Notes under the pieces: generated by a model
Seen by the model: only the letters and a program-made list of their open reading frames with translations
Told to the model about the DNA's origin: nothing
Databases searched by the model: none
Program-made: the position numbers and the translations under genes
From: Thiobacillaceae bacterium
GTDB taxonomy: Bacteria > Pseudomonadota > Gammaproteobacteria > Burkholderiales > Thiobacillaceae
Length of the DNA: 16,219 bases
NCBI GenBank assembly: GCA_024643305.1
Contig: JAHENE010000014.1
Location: 1 to 16,219, forward strand
Reading direction: 5' to 3'
Part shown: positions 5,789 to 12,635 of the stretch, in pieces
How the letters are laid out: every line of letters starts with the position of its first letter
Position numbering within the stretch: the stretch's first letter is position 1

Positions 5789-6167
5789 GTATATATAAGA
5801 ATCAATGTGCTACGGTTCATCGGGTAACTCAAACACTTCTTATATGAGTATGAGCCGCTGGAATTCAATAATGGCAAGTGCTAATATTCCGCTTCTGTAC
5901 TAAGTGTGGCACCGCAAGCGCCAACTGAAAAGCCGCCCGAACAGGGGGGAGGTGCATATAACCCATTTGGGTAGGTTTCATTAACCCATCCTGATAATGG
6001 TGTTATGGCAGGGGCGGGGGGTACCATGCTTGCCACGGTTTATGGGGCATGCTCATTTTTTTATGGGCAGTCAGGCGTTGATCCCGTCTGAATCGCGTGT
6101 TGCGAGACCCGAAAACCGTAAATTCACATGTGAGTTTTTTAACGATTTACTGAAATGGAGAGTAAAC
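5789..6167. promoter_or_regulatory. Divergent intergenic region upstream of dsrA
   Basis: This 379-bp region without a credible gene separates the 82-aa minus-strand gene from dsrA and must hold both promoters. Visible structure: an inverted repeat with 9-bp arms (ATATAAGAA 5793-5801, TTCTTATAT 5837-5845); a 12-bp palindrome ACCCATTTGGGT (5961-5972); two direct copies of TAACCCAT (5959-5966 and 5982-5989) spaced 23 bp, about two helical turns; and a TCACATGTGA palindrome (6124-6133) 34 bp before dsrA. The TAACCCAT pair and the 12-bp palindrome look like an operator for an unknown regulator. I found no convincing sigma-70 promoter for dsrA. Confidence 0.65.
5839..5868 (-). promoter_or_regulatory. 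Candidate sigma-70 promoter of the 82-aa / Cas6-like / DsrC-like unit
   Basis: On the minus strand TTGAAT (plus 5863-5868) and TATAAG (plus 5839-5844) match the -35 box at 4 of 6 and the -10 box at 5 of 6 positions, spaced 18 bp. Initiation would fall near 5832, giving a leader of about 44 nt. One arm of the ATATAAGAA/TTCTTATAT inverted repeat covers the -10 box and the other lies in the leader, a layout suited to repression by a looping or cooperatively bound factor. Confidence 0.4.
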
Positions 6168-7460
6168 ATGGCTAAGAAAATGTACGACACGCCCATGCTC
6201 GACCAGCTGGAAAGCGGCCCGTGGCCCAGCTTTGTAACCGGTCTGAAGCGTCTGGCTAAAGACAATGACATGATGGTTGACCTGATGGGTCAACTGGAAG
6301 CGTCCTACAAAACCAAAAAAGGTTATTGGAAGGGCGGCACGGTAGGTGTGTTCGGATACGGCGGCGGTGTTATCCCCCGTTTCACTGAACTGAAAGACGA
6401 AAACGAAAAGCCCGTCTATCCCGATGCGGCTGAATTCCATACCCTGCGCATCCAGCCGCCCGCTGGCATGCACTACGACACCAAGACCCTGCGCTGGATG
6501 TGTGACGTGTGGGAAAAGCATGGCTCTGGCCTGATTGCTTTCCACGGCCAGTCCGGCGACATCATGTTCCAGGGCATCAAGACTGAGAATGTTCAGCCTG
6601 CTTTCGACGAATTCAACGAAAACGGCTTTGACCTCGGCGGCGCCGGCCCCGCACTGCGCACTTCAATGTCCTGCGTGGGTGCAGCCCGTTGCGAAATGTC
6701 CTGCTATGACGAAGCCCGCGCACTGCGCACCGTCATCAACAACAACCTGGACGACATGCACCGTCCGGCACTGCCCTACAAGTTCAAGTTCAAGTTCTCT
6801 GGTTGCGGCAACGATTGCGTGAACGCCATCCAGCGTTCCGACATGGCCACCCTCGGCACATGGCGCGACAATATGCAGGTGAACGCTGAGCTGGTTCAGG
6901 CCTGGGTTGCCAAGAACGGCAAGGGTGAACTGGTCAATCAGGTCATCAACATGTGCCCGACCAAGGCGCTGTCCCTGAAGAAGCAGGGCAACGAGAGCAA
7001 GGCTGACGGCGTAGTTGCTGTGGCTGTCGATGGCGAAGATTGCATGGAAATCGACAATCACAACTGCGTGCGTTGCATGCACTGCCTGAACGTTATCCCC
7101 GGCGGCATGCTGCCCGGCAAGGACAAGGGCGTAACCATTCTGGTTGGCGGCAAGGGCGTGCTGAAGATCGGCGCCACCATGGGTACCGTGGTGATTCCGT
7201 TCATGAAGCTCGAATCCGACGAAGATTTTGAAAAGCTGAATGACCTGGCCCGCAACATCCTCGACTTCTTTGCTGAAAATGCACTGGAGCACGAGCGTAC
7301 AGGTGAAATGATCGACCGTATTGGTCTGGTCAACTTCCTGGATGGCATCGGCCTTGAGATCGACGCCAACATGGTCGCGATGCCGCGTAACAATCCCTAC
7401 GTGCGTATGGACGCTTGGGAAGAAGAAGTGGCCAAGGCTGAAGAGCGCAAGAGCGCTTGA
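6168..7460 (+). CDS. dsrA: Reverse-type dissimilatory sulfite reductase, alpha subunit
   Basis: A 430-residue protein, normal length for DsrA. With DsrB it forms the cytoplasmic siroheme/[4Fe-4S] enzyme that in sulfur oxidizers works in the oxidative direction, releasing sulfite from DsrC-bound sulfur. The siroheme-cluster motif is complete: C169-x5-C175 and C213-x3-C217 (S-G-C-G-N-D-C). An inserted ferredoxin domain supplies C263 and C300-x2-C303-x2-C306. The chosen ATG follows GGAGAGTAAAC and begins M-A-K-K-M-Y-D-T-P-M, as in other DsrA proteins. An in-frame extension back to 5997 is rejected because it runs through the regulatory region. It is the first gene of the dsr operon; a hairpin follows before dsrB. 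Confidence 0.97.
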   Translation: MAKKMYDTPMLDQLESGPWPSFVTGLKRLAKDNDMMVDLMGQLEASYKTKKGYWKGGTVGVFGYGGGVIPRFTELKDENEKPVYPDAAEFHTLRIQPPAGMHYDTKTLRWMCDVWEKHGSGLIAFHGQSGDIMFQGIKTENVQPAFDEFNENGFDLGGAGPALRTSMSCVGAARCEMSCYDEARALRTVINNNLDDMHRPALPYKFKFKFSGCGNDCVNAIQRSDMATLGTWRDNMQVNAELVQAWVAKNGKGELVNQVINMCPTKALSLKKQGNESKADGVVAVAVDGEDCMEIDNHNCVRCMHCLNVIPGGMLPGKDKGVTILVGGKGVLKIGATMGTVVIPFMKLESDEDFEKLNDLARNILDFFAENALEHERTGEMIDRIGLVNFLDGIGLEIDANMVAMPRNNPYVRMDAWEEEVAKAEERKSA

Positions 7461-7481
7461 TCGGCGGATTGCTAGCAATGC

Positions 7482-7510
7482 GCCGCACGGATTAAAAGCG
7501 TCCGTGCGGC
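7482..7510 (+). other. Strong hairpin between dsrA and dsrB
   Basis: GCCGCACGGA (7482-7491) and TCCGTGCGGC (7501-7510) form a perfect 10-bp stem around a 9-nt A-rich loop, followed by TGTTTT. It resembles a weak intrinsic terminator but lies inside the operon, 21 nt past the dsrA stop and 17 nt before the dsrB ribosome binding site. It may attenuate transcription, stabilise the dsrA transcript end, or be an RNA processing site. Confidence 0.65.
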
Positions 7511-7536
7511 TGTTTTAAATACTGGAGGTTACTAAC

Positions 7537-8607
7537 ATGGCTGATTTGCGTCCCCCGATTGAATGCGGCGCACCGGACCCGATGCCCTACATGCATCCGG
7601 TCATGAAAAAGAACTACGGCAAGTGGGTGTTCCACTCCCATCCCAAGCCGGGCGTCCTGTATCACCGCGCTGAAAGCGGCGATGCGATTTGGACCGTCAA
7701 GGCTGGTACCCAGCGCCAGATGGACACCTACACCATCCGCGAGCTGTCAGACATTGCTGACAAGTTCGGCGATGGTTACGTGCGCTTTACCGCCCGTTCC
7801 AACATCGAGTACATGGTTTCCGACGAAGCCAAGGTCGAACCCCTGATCAAGGCCCTGACTGATGCGGGTTACCCGGTTGGCGGCACCGCCAATTCCGTAT
7901 CCATGATTGCGCACACCCAGGGCTGGCTGCACTGCGACATCCCCGGCACCGACGCTTCCGGCGTGGTGAAGGCGCTGATGGACGAACTCTATGAAGAGTT
8001 CATCAAGTGCGAAATGCCCAACCGCGTGAAGCTGTCCACCTCCTGCTGCGAGATCAACTGCGGCGGTCAGGCTGACATTGCGATCATCGTTCAACACACC
8101 AAGCCGCCCAAGATCAACCACGATCTGGTCGCCAACGTTTGTGAGCGTCCGGCTGTTGTGGCCCGTTGCCCGGTGGCTGCGATCCGTCCCGCCCTGGTGA
8201 ACGGCAAGCCCTCGCTGGAAGTAGATGAGAAGAAGTGCATCTGCTGCGGTGCCTGCTTCCCGCCCTGCCCCCCGATGCAGATCAACGATCCCGAGCATTC
8301 CAAGATCGCAATCTGGGTTGGCGGCAAGAACTCCAATGCCCGTTCCAAACCTACCTTCCACAAGCTGGTGGCTGCAGGCCTGCCCAACAACGCACCGCGT
8401 TGGCCGGAGACTGCTGAAGTTGTGAAGAAAATCCTGCGTGTCTACAAAGAAGATGGCCGTCCTTGGGAGCGCATGATTGACTGGATCGACCGTATTGGTT
8501 GGCCCCGTTTCTTCGAGAAAACTGGTCTGCCCTTCACCAAGTACCACATTGATGACTGGCGCGGTTCTCGTGCAACGCTGAACGCCTCCAACCATATCCG
8601 CTTCTAA
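7537..8607 (+). CDS. dsrB: Reverse-type dissimilatory sulfite reductase, beta subunit
   Basis: A 356-residue partner of DsrA; the two are paralogues forming the alpha2beta2 enzyme. The siroheme-side cysteines appear as C170/C171 and C175 in S-C-C-E-I-N-C-G-G, with C133 upstream in L-H-C-D-I-P-G. The inserted ferredoxin domain has the classic C234-x2-C237-x2-C240-x3-C244-P arrangement. The start has a strong GGAGG eight nucleotides upstream of ATG. It is separated from dsrA by a 76-nt spacer holding a hairpin, and from dsrE by 81 nt holding another. With dsrEFH and dsrL in the same operon, the sulfur-oxidizing type is the sound reading. Confidence 0.97.
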   Translation: MADLRPPIECGAPDPMPYMHPVMKKNYGKWVFHSHPKPGVLYHRAESGDAIWTVKAGTQRQMDTYTIRELSDIADKFGDGYVRFTARSNIEYMVSDEAKVEPLIKALTDAGYPVGGTANSVSMIAHTQGWLHCDIPGTDASGVVKALMDELYEEFIKCEMPNRVKLSTSCCEINCGGQADIAIIVQHTKPPKINHDLVANVCERPAVVARCPVAAIRPALVNGKPSLEVDEKKCICCGACFPPCPPMQINDPEHSKIAIWVGGKNSNARSKPTFHKLVAAGLPNNAPRWPETAEVVKKILRVYKEDGRPWERMIDWIDRIGWPRFFEKTGLPFTKYHIDDWRGSRATLNASNHIRF

Positions 8608-8624
8608 GCGGCGATGGAGGTAAA

Positions 8625-8654
8625 CATGCCCGCCGGCTCCGGCCTGCGGGCATG
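8625..8654 (+). other. Hairpin and Shine-Dalgarno-led 9-codon ORF between dsrB and dsrE
   Basis: CATGCCCGC (8625-8633) pairs perfectly with GCGGGCATG (8646-8654), enclosing a GC-rich 12-nt loop. A strong GGAGG followed by TAAAC precedes an ATG at 8626 inside the left arm, giving a 9-codon reading frame (M-P-A-G-S-G-L-R-A) that stops at 8653-8655. The GGAGG-plus-spacer layout resembles the initiation regions of dsrA and dsrB. Either a tiny leader-like ORF sits in a hairpin, or this is the relic of a start site. Confidence 0.5.
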
Positions 8655-8688
8655 ACATTGTTAAAACATTAGGGATAGTGGATTAAGT

Positions 8689-9081
8689 ATGAAGTTCGCG
8701 ATTATGGTTAGTGAAGGGCCCTACACCCATCAGGCAACCGACTCCGCCTACCAGTTTGCCAAGGCGGCGATTGCCAAGGGCCATGAAGTCACGCGGGTGT
8801 TTTTCTATCATGACGGCGTCAACAACGGCACCCGTCTGACGGTTCCCCCCCAGGACGATCGTAATATTGTCAACCGCTGGTCGGAAATCGCGACTCAGAA
8901 CAATATCGATCTGGTGATTTGTATTGCCGCTGCCCAGCGCCGCGGTCTGCTGGACGAAAACGAAGCCAAACGTCAAGGCAAGGATGCCAACAACATTGCG
9001 CCGGGTTTCCGTATTTCCGGTCTGGGACAACTGGTTGAAGCCGGTATCCAGTCGGACCGACTGGTCGTGTTTGGCGATTGA
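8689..9081 (+). CDS. dsrE: DsrE, sulfur-carrying subunit of the DsrEFH sulfurtransferase
   Basis: A 130-residue protein, the family's usual length. DsrE forms a cytoplasmic alpha2beta2gamma2 complex with DsrF and DsrH that passes sulfur to DsrC. The conserved persulfide-carrying cysteine is at position 78 (L-V-I-C-I-A-A-A-Q-R-R-G), the same number as the essential Cys78 known from Allochromatium vinosum. The E-G-P-Y-x-H-Q-A and F-F-Y-H-D-G-V-N-N motifs are intact. The 10-nt string TTAGGGATAG precedes both dsrE and dsrF, though its spacing to this ATG is long, so initiation may be weaker here. Presence of dsrEFH marks the locus as belonging to a sulfur oxidizer. Confidence 0.96.
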   Translation: MKFAIMVSEGPYTHQATDSAYQFAKAAIAKGHEVTRVFFYHDGVNNGTRLTVPPQDDRNIVNRWSEIATQNNIDLVICIAAAQRRGLLDENEAKRQGKDANNIAPGFRISGLGQLVEAGIQSDRLVVFGD

Positions 9082-9101
9082 TAGTTTAGGGATAGATAAA
9101 A

Positions 9102-9494
9102 ATGTCTGACGATATGGATTTCGAAGAAGGCGGCACGATCAAAAAGTTCATGTTTGTGAACCGCAAGGCTCCCTACGGCACCATTTATGCACTGGAGGGC
9201 CTGGAAGTCGTGCTGATTTCCGCTGCGTTTGATCAGGACGTGAGCCTGGCGTTTGTGGATGATGGTGTGTTCCAGCTGGTCAAGGGTCAGAAAACCGATG
9301 GTATTGAAATGAAGAATTTCTCGCCTACCTATCGCGCACTGGAAGGCTACGACATCGAGAAATTGTACGTGGATCGCGAGTCGCTGGAAGCGCGTGGCTT
9401 GTCTGAAGATGATCTGCTGGTTGATGTCCAGGTCATGTCTGCCGCAGAAATGGGCGACATGATGGCCCAGCAGGATGTCGTAATCAGCTTCTAA
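9102..9494 (+). CDS. dsrF: DsrF, structural subunit of the DsrEFH sulfurtransferase
   Basis: A 130-residue paralogue of DsrE and DsrH. The family core is seen in L-E-V-V-L-I-S-A-A-F-D-Q-D-V and F-V-D-D-G-V-F-Q-L. It contains no cysteine at all, consistent with a structural rather than sulfur-carrying subunit. The gene starts 20 nt after dsrE and is preceded by TTAGGGATAG, identical to a stretch before dsrE; the ATG at 9102 is supported by this site. It is followed by dsrH after 13 nt. The tight packing of dsrE, dsrF and dsrH fits equal production of the three subunits. Confidence 0.95.
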   Translation: MSDDMDFEEGGTIKKFMFVNRKAPYGTIYALEGLEVVLISAAFDQDVSLAFVDDGVFQLVKGQKTDGIEMKNFSPTYRALEGYDIEKLYVDRESLEARGLSEDDLLVDVQVMSAAEMGDMMAQQDVVISF

Positions 9495-9507
9495 GGGGAA
9501 CCTAAAA

Positions 9508-9804
9508 ATGCTGCATATTGTGAATAAATCCCCATTCGACACCGGCTCGCTGGCCAGTGTGTTGCGTGTGGCCAAGAAAGATGGCGGCGCTGTGCTGCTG
9601 ATCGAAGACGGCGTTTATGCCGCCACCAAGAACAGTGCAACCGAAGCCAGCCTGAAAGCAGCTGGCATGCCGGTTTACGTACTGCAACCCGACGCAGATG
9701 CACGCGGCCTGCAAAGCAGGCTCATGGATGGCGTGAACATGGTCGATTACGGCGGTTTTGTGGATCTGGTGGCTGGGCACGACAACGTTCAGTCCTGGCT
9801 CTGA
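9508..9804 (+). CDS. dsrH: DsrH, subunit of the DsrEFH sulfurtransferase, lacking cysteine
   Basis: A 98-residue protein of the DsrH/TusB family: N-K-S-P-F at the start, L-L-I-E-D-G-V-Y-A in the middle and Y-V-L-Q-P-D near residue 56. AAGGGGAA precedes the ATG at good spacing. The protein contains no cysteine. The position of the conserved Cys20 of Allochromatium DsrH is occupied by Val18 here. In A. vinosum that cysteine was reported dispensable, unlike DsrE Cys78, so the complex can still be active, but this subunit cannot carry sulfur on a thiol. A 49-nt spacer leads to dsrC. Confidence 0.94.
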   Translation: MLHIVNKSPFDTGSLASVLRVAKKDGGAVLLIEDGVYAATKNSATEASLKAAGMPVYVLQPDADARGLQSRLMDGVNMVDYGGFVDLVAGHDNVQSWL

Positions 9805-9853
9805 TCTTTGCTATCCCAAGTTTTTTAATGATTCTTTCGAGAGGAGTTGCATC

Positions 9854-10186
9854 ATGGCACTAGAAGTAAATGGCGTTTCTATCGAGACCGACGAAGAAGG
9901 TTTCCTGGTTAATCTGAGTGACTGGACTCCTGAAGCCGCTGTGGAGCTGGCCAAAGGTGAAAGTATCGATCTGACCGATAGCCACTGGGAAGTGATCAAT
10001 TTCCTGCGTGAGTACTATGACGAATACCAGATTGCTCCCGCCGTGCGCGTGCTGACCAAGGCAATTGGCAAGAAGCTCGGTCCGGACAAGGGCAACAGCA
10101 AGTACCTGTATGACCTGTTCCCCTATGGACCGGGCAAGCAGGCTTGTAAGATTGCCGGTCTGCCCAAGCCTACTGGCTGTATCTAA
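9854..10186 (+). CDS. dsrC: DsrC, sulfur-carrier protein with both redox cysteines
   Basis: A 110-residue protein with the full DsrC C-terminal arm: Cys98 in Q-A-C-K-I-A-G-L-P-K-P and the penultimate Cys109 (T-G-C-I), eleven residues apart. These cysteines carry sulfur from DsrEFH, present it to DsrAB, and the resulting disulfide/trisulfide or thiol form communicates with DsrMKJOP through DsrK. The D-S-H-W-E-V-I-N-F-L-R helix is intact, as is the loop around residues 75-92 that distinguishes DsrC from TusE. GAGGAG lies upstream of the ATG at 9854; an in-frame extension to 9758 would overlap dsrH and is rejected. It is the intact counterpart of the cysteine-less relative at 4520-4852. Confidence 0.97.
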   Translation: MALEVNGVSIETDEEGFLVNLSDWTPEAAVELAKGESIDLTDSHWEVINFLREYYDEYQIAPAVRVLTKAIGKKLGPDKGNSKYLYDLFPYGPGKQACKIAGLPKPTGCI

Positions 10187-10225
10187 GCCAGCGGTCGCTA
10201 GGCTCGGCTTAGCAAGCGGCAAGAA

Positions 10226-10253
10226 GACGGTAGTCCATTCGTGGGCTACCGTC
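10226..10253 (+). other. Hairpin between dsrC and dsrM
   Basis: GACGGTAGTCCA (10226-10237) pairs with TGGGCTACCGTC (10242-10253) over 12 bp, with one G-U pair, around a UUCG tetraloop. A short T/A stretch follows. It lies 39 nt past the dsrC stop. It could partly terminate or stabilise upstream transcripts, which would fit the high dsrC transcript levels known in sulfur oxidizers; that link is inference. Confidence 0.6.
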
Positions 10254-10291
10254 TATTCCAAAAGATTATCAAACGGAAGACTGGCTGACCC

Positions 10292-11020
10292 ATGTCTACG
10301 CTTTCTATTTTTTACGTGGTGCTGTTCTACGCTGCAACCCTGATTCTGGTTGTTGGTGTAGCCCGGAAAATACTGCAATACACCCGCAGTCCTGCACCGT
10401 TAAAGATTCCGACTACGCCCGCGCCAACGACGAGTACGGGCGTGGCTTACCGCATGGCCCGAGAGGTTGTGCTGTTTGAAAGCCTGTTCAAGTCCAGCAA
10501 ATGGACCTGGATTTTCGGCTGGCTGTTTCATTTCGGCATGTTGCTGGTTTTGCTCCGGCACTTGCGTTATTTCATTGCGGATGTGCCTTTCTGGGTAGCT
10601 GCCATTCAGCCCTTTGGCAAATATGCGGCGTTCATGATGGTGGGTGGTCTGGGTGGTCTGTGGGCGAGACGCTTTCTGGTGGATCGAGTGCGCTACATTT
10701 CCACGCCTTCTGATCATCTGATGCTTGCCCTGTTGCTTGGCATTGGTATCACCGGTGGGCTGACAACATTCGGTGAGCATACCGACATCATTACGCTCAA
10801 GATATTTGTTCTGGGTTTGCTGCGTCTATCTCCGCAGCCTGTTCCGCAGGATCCGATTATTTTGGTACACCTCGCCATGGTCGCTACGCTGATGATCATT
10901 TTCCCGATCAGCAAGCTGCTGCATGCGCCCGGTGTGTTCTTCAGCCCCACCCGCAACCAGGCGGACAACCCACGTGAGCGCCGGCATCTGGCCGAGTGGG
11001 CTGCCAAGCTTGAAAAATAA
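10292..11020 (+). CDS. dsrM: DsrM, NarI-like b-type cytochrome of the DsrMKJOP complex
   Basis: A 242-residue integral membrane protein related to the NarI/HdrE cytochrome b family. Several hydrophobic helices are visible: residues about 4-26, 72-90, 108-125, 145-160 and 195-215. Likely heme b histidines lie in W-L-F-H-F-G-M-L-L, L-R-H-L-R-Y-F, I-L-V-H-L-A-M and L-L-H-A-P-G. It exchanges electrons with the quinone pool and anchors DsrK. The ATG has GGAAG upstream; dsrK begins 14 nt after its stop, in keeping with the close DsrM-DsrK pairing. Confidence 0.95.
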   Translation: MSTLSIFYVVLFYAATLILVVGVARKILQYTRSPAPLKIPTTPAPTTSTGVAYRMAREVVLFESLFKSSKWTWIFGWLFHFGMLLVLLRHLRYFIADVPFWVAAIQPFGKYAAFMMVGGLGGLWARRFLVDRVRYISTPSDHLMLALLLGIGITGGLTTFGEHTDIITLKIFVLGLLRLSPQPVPQDPIILVHLAMVATLMIIFPISKLLHAPGVFFSPTRNQADNPRERRHLAEWAAKLEK

Positions 11021-11034
11021 GACAGGAGACTGGC

Positions 11035-12609
11035 GTGGCTGCACGAGAATTTGAAGTTCCAAAGCTGACCGGCGAGATCAAGGTCCCGGCCCTGCAAGAA
11101 GGCACAATGGCAGGGGTAAAAGGCTTTATTGCCAATGAAAAAATTCAGGAAGCCTTGGGCTACCCGGGCGAACTGGTCGAAGACTGGCATGACAAGGCCA
11201 TTGGCAAGATGGGCGAACTGCTTGGCAAATACCGCTCACTGCAGGTGTTCATGGACGCCTGCGTGCATTGCGGCGCCTGTACCGATAAGTGCCACTATTA
11301 CTTGGGCACTTCCGACCCCAAGAACATGCCGGTTGCCCGTCAGGAGTTGATGCGCCAGGTTTATCGTCGCCATTTCACCTTTGCGGGCAAATACTTCCCC
11401 AAGCTGGTTGGTGCAAAAGACCTGACAAAAGAAGTACTCGACGACTGGTACAGCTATTACTATCAGTGTTCGGAGTGCCGCCGTTGTTCCGTATACTGCC
11501 CCTACGGTATCGACACCGCTGAAATCACCATGGCTGGCCGCGAGATTCTTGACAGTGTCGGCATAGGTCAGAAGTACAGCAACGAAATTCTTGGCAAGCT
11601 GCAGCGCATTGGCAATAACCTGGGTCTGCCTGGCCCGGCGATTATCAACACACTTGAAGGCCTTGAGGAAGATGTGCTGGACGACACCGGCGTTCCGGTC
11701 AAATTCCCGCTCGATGTAAAGGGCGCGGAAGTGCTGCTGATTACTCCCTCTGCCGATTTCTTCTCTGAGCCACATGTGGAATCTTTGATTGGCTACGCCA
11801 AGGTGTTCCATGCTGCTGGCATCAGTTGGACTTTGTCTTCGCAAGCAGCTGAAGCAGGCAATTTCGGCCTGTTTATTGGCAGCTATGAAAACACCCGCAA
11901 GGCCGCCATGCGTATCCGCGATGCTGCGCTGGATCTGGGCTGCAAGCGTATCGTCGTCGGGGAATGCGGTCATGCCTGGCGTGTGGCCTATAGCTTCTGG
12001 AACACGATGATCGGTGTGGGTGATGGCGCCGAAGATGAATTTGGTAAAAAACTCCAGGCCCAGCTGGATCACAATTACCCGCAACCTGCGCATATTTGTG
12101 AAGTCACGCATGATTTATTGACGCGTGGCGTGATCAAGGTGGACAAATCCAAGAACGATGATCGCGTAATTACTTTCCACGACTCTTGTAACGTGTCGCG
12201 CGCATCTCGCATGGGAGACACCCCAGGCGGTCAATTCACCATCCCTCGTGAAGTCATCAAAATGGTGGCCAACAACTACCAGGAAATGGCTCCAGGAACG
12301 ACGCATGAAGCCACTTTCTGTTGTGGCGGTGGTGGCGGTTTGCTAACCGACGACCTGATGGAAGTCCGAGTGAAGGGCGCGCAACCGCGGATGGAAGCCT
12401 ACAAAGAAGTGGTGGACAACAACAAGGTCAACTTTCTGGCCCTGATCTGCGCGATTTGCAAGGCGCAGTTCACGAAGGTTCTGCCTTATTACGGTTATGA
12501 CATGAGCATGGTGGGTGGTGTGCACCAGCTTGTAAGCACTGCTATCGAGCTACCCGGTCTGGGCGAAGGCCCGGCTGAGGCAGAAGCCGAAGTGGCAGGC
12601 GATGAATAA
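11035..12609 (+). CDS. dsrK: DsrK, HdrD-like iron-sulfur subunit of the DsrMKJOP complex
   Basis: A 524-residue cytoplasmic-side protein related to the catalytic subunit of heterodisulfide reductase. Two [4Fe-4S] motifs are seen: C-V-H-C-G-A-C-T-D-K-C near residue 75 and C-S-E-C-R-R-C-S-V-Y-C-P near 145. Cysteine-rich CCG-type elements follow for the special noncubane cluster: G-E-C-G-H-A-W, H-D-S-C-N, F-C-C-G-G-G-G-G and I-C-A-I-C-K. DsrK is the expected site where the DsrC disulfide or thiol pair is processed. The start is a GTG at 11035 with AGGAG eight nucleotides upstream; an internal ATG at 11107 lacks such a site. The last 15 residues are Ala/Glu-rich and probably flexible. Confidence 0.96.
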   Translation: MAAREFEVPKLTGEIKVPALQEGTMAGVKGFIANEKIQEALGYPGELVEDWHDKAIGKMGELLGKYRSLQVFMDACVHCGACTDKCHYYLGTSDPKNMPVARQELMRQVYRRHFTFAGKYFPKLVGAKDLTKEVLDDWYSYYYQCSECRRCSVYCPYGIDTAEITMAGREILDSVGIGQKYSNEILGKLQRIGNNLGLPGPAIINTLEGLEEDVLDDTGVPVKFPLDVKGAEVLLITPSADFFSEPHVESLIGYAKVFHAAGISWTLSSQAAEAGNFGLFIGSYENTRKAAMRIRDAALDLGCKRIVVGECGHAWRVAYSFWNTMIGVGDGAEDEFGKKLQAQLDHNYPQPAHICEVTHDLLTRGVIKVDKSKNDDRVITFHDSCNVSRASRMGDTPGGQFTIPREVIKMVANNYQEMAPGTTHEATFCCGGGGGLLTDDLMEVRVKGAQPRMEAYKEVVDNNKVNFLALICAICKAQFTKVLPYYGYDMSMVGGVHQLVSTAIELPGLGEGPAEAEAEVAGDE

Positions 12610-12635
12610 ACAGGAAATTTTTTAGGAGAGCAGCA

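Noticed and set aside
6006..6052. G-quadruplex in the dsrA leader region
   Set aside because: Only two G-runs are close together; the next suitable run is too far away for a convincing four-run structure.
6124..6133. TCACATGTGA as a CRP/FNR-type operator
   Set aside because: The half-sites are in the wrong order and spacing for CRP (TGTGA-N6-TCACA) and do not match FNR (TTGAT-N4-ATCAA).
4887..6167. CRISPR array near the Cas6-like gene
   Set aside because: I looked for regularly spaced direct repeats around 4450-6170 and saw none. The only repeats are short inverted or 8-bp direct copies, not a repeat-spacer pattern.
5997..6167. N-terminal extension of DsrA from 5997
   Set aside because: It lacks a ribosome binding site and runs through the repeat-bearing promoter region. 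The ATG at 6168 has a clear site and the expected DsrA start.
6663..7478. 271-codon antisense frame within dsrA, and similar frames opposite dsrB, dsrE and dsrK
   Set aside because: All mirror the codon structure of the dsr genes on the other strand and show His/Val-rich nonsense composition.
9801..9829. Internal dsrC promoter (CTGATC, 17 bp, TTTAAT)
   Set aside because: The -10 box matches 5 of 6 but the -35 box only 3 of 6. An internal dsrC promoter is plausible from work in other species, but this sequence alone does not support it.
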